From: CAZTDU01 sp050248795
GTDB taxonomy: Bacteria; Pseudomonadota; Gammaproteobacteria; Burkholderiales; SG8-39
NCBI GenBank assembly: GCA_050248795.1
Contig: JBFWRS010000086.1
Span: forward strand, 1 to 7,878
Direction: 5' to 3'
Length of the DNA: 7,878 nucleotides
Shown: piece after piece, positions 1-5,733 of the stretch
Layout of the letters: each line of letters opens with the position of its first letter
Position numbering within the stretch: the first letter of the stretch is position 1
The notes under the pieces: generated by a model
Told to the model about the DNA's origin: nothing
The model's input: only the letters and a program-made list of their open reading frames with translations
Database searches by the model: none
Made by a program: the position numbers and the translations under genes

Positions 1-231
1 CCGGTGTGGTTCGGCGTGCTGTTCCTGATCTGCATGCAGCTCGGCCTGCTCACCCCGCCCTTCGGCATGCTGCTGTTCACCATGAAGAGCGTGGCGCCGC
101 CCGGCATCACGATGAACCAGGTGTACCGCGCGGTGACGCCTTATGTGATCATGGGGCTTGCGATGCTGGCGCTGGTGGCACTGATTCCCCCGCTGGCGAC
201 AGGGTTGCCAGGATTGTTGATCGGCAGGTAG
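1..231 (+). CDS. TRAP transporter large permease (DctM family), C-terminal fragment
   Basis: Partial gene: the reading frame is open at the left edge and ends at TAG 229-231, leaving the last 76 residues. The large (DctM) subunit is the main inner-membrane channel of a tripartite ATP-independent periplasmic transporter, which uses an ion gradient to import organic acids captured by a periplasmic binding protein. The fragment shows the typical end of this family: a hydrophobic helix followed by a G-L-L-T-P-P-F-G motif (the family's 'G-x-x-T-P-P-x-G'), an amphipathic stretch with 'YRAVTPYVI', then a last hydrophobic helix rich in Ala/Leu ending in 'LPGLLIGR'. Its stop lies 4 bases before the ATG of the next gene, so the two are almost certainly co-transcribed. 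This suggests, by inference, that the transporter brings in the 2-oxoacid used by the next gene's enzyme or a precursor of it. The substrate cannot be told from this fragment. Confidence 0.85.
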   Translation, partial: PVWFGVLFLICMQLGLLTPPFGMLLFTMKSVAPPGITMNQVYRAVTPYVIMGLAMLALVALIPPLATGLPGLLIGR

Positions 232-235
232 GCGC

Positions 236-2329
236 ATGGAACGCTCCTTCAAGGAAGAAGTCGGCAAGCTCAGGCTGGGGAACGGCGAGGTCTTCCATGG
301 CGAGGGCATCCTCGCGGTGACCAAGGCGCTGCTGCAGTCCGGGGTGTCCTACGTCGGCGGCTACCAGGGCGCGCCGGTGTCGCACATGATGGACGTGCTG
401 AACGACGCGCGCGACATCATCGAAGATCTCGGCATCCACATCGAGACCAACGCCAACGAGGCCGGCGCGGCGGCGATGCTCGGCGCGTCCATCAACTACC
501 CGCTGCGCGGCGCGGTGACCTTCAAGTCCACGGTCGGCACCAATGTGGCGTCGGACGCCCTGTCCAACCTTGCCTCGGCCGGCGTCAAGGGCGGCGCGCT
601 GATCGTGCTCGGCGAGGACTACGGCGAGGGCTCGTCGATCATCCAGGAGCGCAGCCACGCCTTCGCGATGAAGTCGCAGATCTGGCTGCTCGACCCGCGG
701 CCCAACCTGCCGAAGATCGTCGAGGCAGTCGAGCAGGCCTTCGAGTTGTCGGAAGTGTCGAACACGCCGGTGATGCTGGAACTGCGCATCCGCGCCTGCC
801 ACGTGCACGGCGCCTTCCCGACCAAGGCGAACCGCGCGCCGCAGTTCTCGCGCCGCGCCTTCCTCGAGAACCCGGATTTCGACTTCGCGAATATCTGCCT
901 GCCGCCTTCCACCTACGCGCAGGAAAAGCACAAGATCGACGTGCGCTGGCCGGCGGCGGTGAAGTACATACGGGAGCACGGCCTCAATGAGGTGTTCCCG
1001 GGCGAGCGCAGCGACATCGGCATCCTCTGCCAGGGCGGCATGTACAACGTCGTGATCCGCGCGCTGCAGCAGCTCGGGCAGGCAGACGTGTTCGGCAGTT
1101 CGCGCATCCCGATCTACTGCATGAACGTGACCTACCCGCTGGTGCCGGAAGAGATCGTCGCGTTCTGCGCCGGCAAGGCGAAGGTGCTGCTGGTGGAAGA
1201 AGGCCAGCCCGCCTACATCGAGGACGCGGTGCAGGCGGCACTGCGGCGTGCCGGCGTGCAGGACACGGTCGTGCATGGGAAAGACATGCTGCCGCTGGCC
1301 GGCGAGTACACCGGCGAGACGGTGCTCGCCGGCATGGCACGTTTCCTCGGCGAGGAACCCACCTTCGAAGCGCTCACCGCGCAGAAGAAACGCGCGACAG
1401 AGCTGCTGGGCGCGCCGCTGCCGGTGCGGCCGCCGGGCTTCTGTGTCGGCTGCCCCGAGCGCCCGGTATTTGCGGCGATGCGCCTGATCGAGAAAGATTC
1501 GGGCAAGCTGCACGTGTCGGCCGACATCGGCTGTCACCTGTTCTCGTCGCTGCCGCCGTTCAACATCGGCAACACCGTGCTGGGCTACGGGCTGGGCCTC
1601 GCGTCCAATTCGGCGATCAACCCGATGTTCGGCAAGCGCACGCTGACCGTGATGGGCGACGGCGGCTTCTGGCACAACGGCCTCACCACCGGCATCGCCA
1701 ACGCGGTGTTCAACAAGGATGACGGCATCCTGGTCATCATGAAGAACGGCTACAGCTCGGCGACCGGCACGCAGGAACTGCCATCCAGCCCGCAGCACAG
1801 CAAGGAGAAGTCGGCCGACATGAGCATGGAGCGCGCGCTCGCCGGCGTCGGCGTCGGCTGGACGCGCACGGTGCACACCTATCACGTCGGCGAAATGAAG
1901 AAGACGCTCGCCGACGCGATGTCCACGGACTACAAGGGGCTGAAGGTCATCGTCGCCGAGGGCGAATGCCAGCTCGAGCGCCAGCGCAAGCTGAAACCGG
2001 TGCTCGCGCGCGCGCTTGCCGGCGGCGAGCGCGTGGTCAGGGTGAAGTACGGCGTGGACGAGGACACCTGCACCGGGGATCATTCCTGCATCCGGCTCTC
2101 GGGCTGCCCCACCCTCACCGTCAAGGACAACCCCGACCCGCTGCGCCGCGATCCGGTGGCCACCGTGATCGAGGGCTGCGTCGGCTGCGGCCTGTGCGGC
2201 GAGAACGCGCACGCGGCCACGCTGTGCCCCTCGTTCTACCGCGCGGAAGTTGTGCAGAATCCATCCGCGTGGGACCGGCTGCTCGCCCGACTGCGCGATC
2301 TCTTCACCGGCGCAACGCACGCCGCCTGA
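236..2329 (+). CDS. iorA: Indolepyruvate (2-oxoacid):ferredoxin oxidoreductase alpha subunit, paralogue 1
   Basis: 697 residues. The IorA family binds TPP and, with a beta subunit, converts an aryl-2-oxoacid plus CoA to the aryl-acyl-CoA and CO2, passing electrons through Fe-S clusters to ferredoxin; it is cytoplasmic. Visible: an N-terminal pyrimidine-binding domain with G-Y-Q-G-A-P at 42-47 (family form G-Y-P-G-T-P) and N-E at 74-75, where E75 is the likely TPP-activating Glu; C403-x2-C406-P-E-R, the family's CxxCPxR-type element; a TPP motif with G-D-G at 474-476 and N504 thirty residues later; and a C-terminal ferredoxin-like domain with Cys 612, 618, 624 and Cys 648, 651, 654, 664. The first motif has D615 where a Cys is usual, and the second has nine residues before its last Cys. 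The ATG at 236 is preceded by AGGT (226-229) at good spacing and lies 4 bases after the transporter stop. No beta-subunit gene follows directly; the only one in the window follows paralogue 2. Family assignment is strong; substrate (indolepyruvate, phenylpyruvate or other) is unknown. Confidence 0.9.
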   Translation: MERSFKEEVGKLRLGNGEVFHGEGILAVTKALLQSGVSYVGGYQGAPVSHMMDVLNDARDIIEDLGIHIETNANEAGAAAMLGASINYPLRGAVTFKSTVGTNVASDALSNLASAGVKGGALIVLGEDYGEGSSIIQERSHAFAMKSQIWLLDPRPNLPKIVEAVEQAFELSEVSNTPVMLELRIRACHVHGAFPTKANRAPQFSRRAFLENPDFDFANICLPPSTYAQEKHKIDVRWPAAVKYIREHGLNEVFPGERSDIGILCQGGMYNVVIRALQQLGQADVFGSSRIPIYCMNVTYPLVPEEIVAFCAGKAKVLLVEEGQPAYIEDAVQAALRRAGVQDTVVHGKDMLPLAGEYTGETVLAGMARFLGEEPTFEALTAQKKRATELLGAPLPVRPPGFCVGCPERPVFAAMRLIEKDSGKLHVSADIGCHLFSSLPPFNIGNTVLGYGLGLASNSAINPMFGKRTLTVMGDGGFWHNGLTTGIANAVFNKDDGILVIMKNGYSSATGTQELPSSPQHSKEKSADMSMERALAGVGVGWTRTVHTYHVGEMKKTLADAMSTDYKGLKVIVAEGECQLERQRKLKPVLARALAGGERVVRVKYGVDEDTCTGDHSCIRLSGCPTLTVKDNPDPLRRDPVATVIEGCVGCGLCGENAHAATLCPSFYRAEVVQNPSAWDRLLARLRDLFTGATHAA

Positions 2330-2347
2330 CCCAATCGCCTAGGGCGG

Positions 2348-2365
2348 CGGGCATATACTCGCCCG
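2348..2365. promoter_or_regulatory. Small inverted repeat enclosing a -10-like TATACT, abutting an ATG
   Basis: CGGGC (2348-2352) and GCCCG (2361-2365) are perfect inverted arms around an 8-base spacer that contains TATACT (2354-2359). The ATG of the next gene starts immediately after, at 2366, so the hexamer ends 6 bases before the start codon. No convincing -35 box or Shine-Dalgarno sequence is present. A sigma-70-type promoter giving a leaderless mRNA is one reading; a chance GC-rich hairpin is another. Confidence 0.35.
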
Positions 2366-2950
2366 ATGCTGCGCGAACTGTTCGACCTGTTCCGCACTCC
2401 CCGGCCAGCCGCGGACCTGCGCGACGACTGCATCTGGCATTCGGGCCTCCTGCGCCGCGAAGGCATTCGCCGGGAGACCGAGGCGTCCCTGGGCGAAGGA
2501 CGCAGCACGCTGATCCTCGCCGTGGACGCTACCGAAATCGCGCATCTCGCCGCGATACTGGCCGCGCACCATCCGCTCGACTGCCGCCGCCCGGGCTTCG
2601 CCGGCGCGATGTGCGAGCTCGGCGCCGATGCGCGTCCGGTCATCCTCGGCAGCGCCGGCAAGCCTCCGCCTGCGGAACTGGTGGCGCGGCACGCGCCCAT
2701 CGACGTCACGGTTTGCGGGCGGCACGACAGGCGTACAGAAGACGACGCCCTGGTGCGCTACGCGCTGTCGCTCGGTCCGCGGACCTCGATCACGTTCCAC
2801 CTTGCGCTGGACGACGCACTGATGGCCGGCCTCGCGCCGACGCTGCAACCCCTGCTCGCGGCGCTCGGCGACGATGGCAGCGAGCCGATCTCGAACGCAC
2901 AATGCACCAAGGCGATCGAACGCTGGCAGGCCAGGCGCAGCGCGGCTTAG
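2366..2950 (+). CDS. Small SecA-like protein, degenerate second nucleotide-binding domain
   Basis: 194 residues, in no enzyme family of this operon. Residues 119-153 align by eye without a gap to the 35-residue stretch of SecA that runs from its conserved R-H-E-S-R-R through motif VI to D-A-L-M. I count 13 identities, including R119, H120, F144, L146 and D-A-L-M at 150-153. The following part keeps an L-G (167-168), an E-P-I (173-175) and T-K-A-I (181-184), matching in order the SecA segment that leads into its helical scaffold. Residues 47-67 could be the eroded first strand and helix of the same domain. The motif VI arginine-finger sequence (G-R-x-G-R-Q-G-D in SecA) is replaced by 'RYALSLGP', and nothing like the N-terminal SecA ATPase domain with its Walker A motif is present, so ATPase activity is unlikely. 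I infer a SecA-derived, catalytically dead protein of unknown role. Third codon positions are strongly G/C, as in the neighbours, supporting real coding. It starts 36 bases after iorA paralogue 1; the following membrane protein begins 22 bases downstream. Confidence 0.75.
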   Translation: MLRELFDLFRTPRPAADLRDDCIWHSGLLRREGIRRETEASLGEGRSTLILAVDATEIAHLAAILAAHHPLDCRRPGFAGAMCELGADARPVILGSAGKPPPAELVARHAPIDVTVCGRHDRRTEDDALVRYALSLGPRTSITFHLALDDALMAGLAPTLQPLLAALGDDGSEPISNAQCTKAIERWQARRSAA

Positions 2951-2972
2951 CGGACGCCGCCGGGGCCGGCAG

Positions 2973-3599
2973 GTGAGCGCGCAGGAGCAGGGTACCGACA
3001 GCAAGCCGCTGCGCGCCCCGCGGGCGCCGGCGCGATTCCCCGCCGGCGAGATCGCCGCAAGCGGCCTCGTCATCGCGATGTTCGGCGCCCTGCTGGTCGG
3101 CGCCGGCTGGTGGCTGGCCGAGCTTCACGCCCTCGTCTCGCTGGCGGCGCTCGCCGCCCTGTATCTGGCGCTCTGCGTCCTCGTGCTGCTCGCGCCCTTG
3201 TCCATCGGCGGCAACCGCGACCTCAGGCACGAATGGAAGAGCGGCGGGTACGCCGAAACGGCCGGGCTGCACGCCGGCATGCTGGTGGTGTTCATGCTGG
3301 CCTACGGCGCGCTGTGCGGCGCGCTGCACCGCGTGATCCCGGGGATGTACCACTCTGCTGCCGCCGAACTGGGGGCGCTCGACTGGCTGCTGTGGAGCGC
3401 CGACTCGGTACTGCAGGCGCTGAGCTTCCACCTGCTTGCGCTTGTCGGCGTCTCGCTGTCGCCGATTTATCCGGAGGCGTGGTCCAGCATTGCGCTGGAG
3501 ATCGCGTTTCGCCTCGAGCTGGAGTTCTACCTGGTCGTCGTCGTGTTCCGCCTGATCCGCTTCGGTCGCGAGGAGGCGCTGCGCGGGAATCAGCGATAA
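2973..3599 (+). CDS. Multi-pass inner-membrane protein of unknown function
   Basis: 208 residues if translation starts at the GTG at 2973, the first start codon after the upstream stop that leaves a short hydrophilic N-terminus; an ATG at 2874 in the same frame would overlap the previous gene by 77 bases and add a basic, low-complexity segment, so I reject it. The Shine-Dalgarno match is poor for either start. Hydrophobic segments lie at about 27-48, 52-75, 99-118, 138-163 (less hydrophobic, with a Ser/Pro-rich end) and 172-196. The protein ends in a basic tail (F-G-R-E-E-A-L-R). The positive loop at about 81-90 (N-R-D-L-R-H-E-W-K) would be cytoplasmic. The final third has the layout helix, short loop ending in 'SPIYP', helix, which loosely recalls a two-helix ion-channel pore, but the potassium selectivity motif is absent. 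I do not recognise the family. Its 22-base distance from the SecA-like gene suggests the two are expressed together. Confidence 0.75.
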   Translation: MSAQEQGTDSKPLRAPRAPARFPAGEIAASGLVIAMFGALLVGAGWWLAELHALVSLAALAALYLALCVLVLLAPLSIGGNRDLRHEWKSGGYAETAGLHAGMLVVFMLAYGALCGALHRVIPGMYHSAAAELGALDWLLWSADSVLQALSFHLLALVGVSLSPIYPEAWSSIALEIAFRLELEFYLVVVVFRLIRFGREEALRGNQR

Positions 3600-3606
3600 T
3601 TCCCGC
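3583..3606. promoter_or_regulatory. Perfect 8-bp inverted repeat abutting the iorA2 start, containing GATAAT
   Basis: GCGGGAAT (3583-3590) and ATTCCCGC (3599-3606) are exact inverted copies separated by 8 bases, and the iorA2 ATG begins at the very next base. The element covers the stop codon of the membrane protein gene (3597-3599). GATAAT (3595-3600), a five-of-six match to the sigma-70 -10 hexamer, ends 6 bases before the ATG. No Shine-Dalgarno sequence lies at normal spacing. It may be a leaderless promoter, a repressor site, or an RNA hairpin affecting iorA2 translation. Confidence 0.45.
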
Positions 3607-5733
3607 ATGGAACGCTCGTTCGCAAGCGAGATCGAAAGCCTGAAGCTGGGCGACGGCGACACCTTCCACGGCGAAGGCATCCTCGCGGTCACCAAGGCGC
3701 TGCTGCAGTCGGGCGTGTCCTATGTCGGCGGCTACCAGGGCGCGCCGGTGTCGCACCTGCTGGATGTCATGGTGCAGGCGCGCGACTACATGGACGAACT
3801 GGGCGTGCACGTCGAAGCCTGCACCAACGAGGCATCCGCGGCCGCGATGCTCGGCGCGTCGATCGGCTACCCGGTGCGCGGCGCGGTGACCTGGAAATCC
3901 ATCGTCGGCACCAACGTGGCTGCGGACGCGCTGTCGTACCTGTCCACCGCCGGCGTGATGGGCGGCGCGCTGATCGTCGCCGGCGAGGACTACGGCGAGG
4001 GCGCCAGCGTGGCGCTCGAGCGCACGCACGCGATCGCGATGAAATCCTCGCTGTGGATGCTCGACCCGCGGCCGAACCTCGACAGCATCGTGCGCATGGT
4101 GGAGAAGGGCTTCGAACTGTCCGAAGCCTCGAGTACGCCGGTGATCGTGGACCTGCGCATCCGCGCCTGCCACGTGCGCGGGCGGTTTGCCGCGAAGGCC
4201 AACCGCGCCGCGGCGATGTCGAAGCGCCACACCGGCGCTGCGGCGGGCTTCGACTACGATCGGCTGTCGCACCCGCCCGCGACCTTTCGCCAGGAAAAGC
4301 TGAAGGCCGAGGTGCGCCTGCCCGCCGCGCGGCGCTTCATCGCCGCGGAGCAGCTGAACGAGGTGTTCGATGGCGACTGCCGGGACATCGGCATCATCGT
4401 CCAGGGCGGGCTGTACAACAACCTGCTGCGCGCGCTGCAGACGCTGGGGGCCGCCGACGCCTTCGGCGCCAGCCGCGTGCCGATACTCGCGCTGAACGTC
4501 GTCTATCCGCTGGTACCCGAGGAGATCACCGGTTTCTGCGCCGGCAAGCGCGCGGTCATCGTGCTCGAGGAAGGCCAGCCCGAGTTCATCGAGCAGGACG
4601 TGGCGACGACGCTGCGCCGCGCCGACCTGCAGACGAAGCTGCACGGCAAGGACCTGCTGCAGATGGCGGGCGAGTACACCGCGGAAGTGATGGTGCAGGG
4701 GCTGGCGAAATTCCTCGCGCAGCATGCGCCCGGGCTCGACGCTGCCGCGGGCCGCGAATGGCTGGCGAAGGCTGCCGACACCCGCATGCGCGCCGCCGAA
4801 CTGCTGTCGGGGCTGCCGCCGCGCCCGCCCGGCTTCTGCATCGGCTGCCCGGAGCGCCCGGTGTTCGCCGCGCTCAAGCTCGCGGCGCGCAAGACCGGCC
4901 TGCCGCACATCGCCGCCGACATCGGCTGCCACGCCTTCGCCACCTTCGAGCCCTTTTCGATGGGAAATTCGATCCTCGGCTACGGCATGAGCCTCGCGTC
5001 GTCCGCGGGCGTATCGCCGATGATGGCGCAGCGGCCGCTGGCGGTGATGGGCGATGGCGGCTTCTGGCACAACGGCCTGCTCTCTGGCGTGGCATCGAAC
5101 CTGCTGAACCGCGGCGACGCCGTGCTGCTGGTGATGCAGAACGGGTATTCGTCCGCCACCGGCACGCAGGAGCTCATCTCCTCGCCGCCCAAGGACTCGC
5201 GCGAGCGTTCGGGCGACAGCGCCACGCACGCCAGCCGCACCATCGAGAACGCGCTGCAGGGACTGGGCGTGCAGTGGCTGCGCACCGTGCACACCTACGA
5301 CGTCGCGCGCATGCAGCGCACGCTGGGCGAGGCGCTCACTACCGACACGAAGGGACTGAAGGTGATCGTCGCCGAGGGCGAATGCCAGCTCGAGCGCCAG
5401 CGCCGGGTCAAGCCCGAGACCGCGCGCATGCTCGCCGCGGGCGAGCGCGTGGTCCGGGTGAAGTACGGCGTCGACGAGGACACCTGCACCGGCGACCATT
5501 CCTGCATCCGGCTATCGGGCTGCCCGACGCTCACCGTCAAGGACAACCCCGACCCGCTGCGCCGCGATCCGGTGGCCACCGTGATCGAAGGCTGCGTAGG
5601 CTGCGGCCTGTGCGGCGAGAACGCGCACGCGGCCACGCTGTGCCCCTCCTTCTACCGCGCCGAGGTGCTGCAGAACCCTTCTGCCTGGGACCGGCTGCTC
5701 CATACGCTTCGAAAGGCGCTCGTACCGGCATGA
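3607..5733 (+). CDS. iorA: Indolepyruvate (2-oxoacid):ferredoxin oxidoreductase alpha subunit, paralogue 2
   Basis: 708 residues, collinear with paralogue 1 and roughly two-thirds identical over the N-terminal 200 residues by eye. It has the same elements: G-Y-Q-G-A-P at 42-47, N-E at 74-75 (E75 likely catalytic), C411-x2-C414-P-E-R, TPP motif G-D-G at 482-484 with N512, and the C-terminal ferredoxin-like domain with Cys 627, 633, 639, 663, 666, 669 and 679. D630 again stands where a cluster Cys is expected. Residues 612-698 differ from residues 597-683 of paralogue 1 at only one position (L for V). Small insertions sit in the middle, around residues 204-212 and 373-388. The gene is followed at once by iorB (4-base overlap), so this copy is the obvious partner of the beta subunit. 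The start has no usable Shine-Dalgarno sequence and is abutted by an inverted repeat. Divergence in the catalytic domains with a nearly frozen Fe-S domain suggests different substrates but a common electron route; this is inference. Confidence 0.92.
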   Translation: MERSFASEIESLKLGDGDTFHGEGILAVTKALLQSGVSYVGGYQGAPVSHLLDVMVQARDYMDELGVHVEACTNEASAAAMLGASIGYPVRGAVTWKSIVGTNVAADALSYLSTAGVMGGALIVAGEDYGEGASVALERTHAIAMKSSLWMLDPRPNLDSIVRMVEKGFELSEASSTPVIVDLRIRACHVRGRFAAKANRAAAMSKRHTGAAAGFDYDRLSHPPATFRQEKLKAEVRLPAARRFIAAEQLNEVFDGDCRDIGIIVQGGLYNNLLRALQTLGAADAFGASRVPILALNVVYPLVPEEITGFCAGKRAVIVLEEGQPEFIEQDVATTLRRADLQTKLHGKDLLQMAGEYTAEVMVQGLAKFLAQHAPGLDAAAGREWLAKAADTRMRAAELLSGLPPRPPGFCIGCPERPVFAALKLAARKTGLPHIAADIGCHAFATFEPFSMGNSILGYGMSLASSAGVSPMMAQRPLAVMGDGGFWHNGLLSGVASNLLNRGDAVLLVMQNGYSSATGTQELISSPPKDSRERSGDSATHASRTIENALQGLGVQWLRTVHTYDVARMQRTLGEALTTDTKGLKVIVAEGECQLERQRRVKPETARMLAAGERVVRVKYGVDEDTCTGDHSCIRLSGCPTLTVKDNPDPLRRDPVATVIEGCVGCGLCGENAHAATLCPSFYRAEVLQNPSAWDRLLHTLRKALVPA

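Noticed and set aside
149..2320. 723-codon open frame on the minus strand opposite iorA paralogue 1
   Set aside because: It mirrors a clearly conserved gene codon by codon, and its product is Arg/His/Ala-rich low-complexity sequence with no family features. A similar 735-codon frame lies opposite iorA2 (3292-5499). Both are GC-rich shadow frames.
2326..2331. CTGACC as a -35 box for the TATACT at 2354
   Set aside because: The spacing is 22 bases, too long for a sigma-70 promoter, and the hexamer is only a partial match.
2339..3073. 244-codon minus-strand frame as an alternative to the SecA-like gene
   Set aside because: It crosses the ends of two plus-strand genes and has a composition typical of antisense shadows, while the plus frame has G/C-rich third positions and a gapless SecA-like match.
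3427..3579. True potassium channel in the membrane protein
   Set aside because: The T-V-G-Y-G selectivity signature is absent, so only a loose layout similarity remains; kept as a low-interest finding, not as an annotation.
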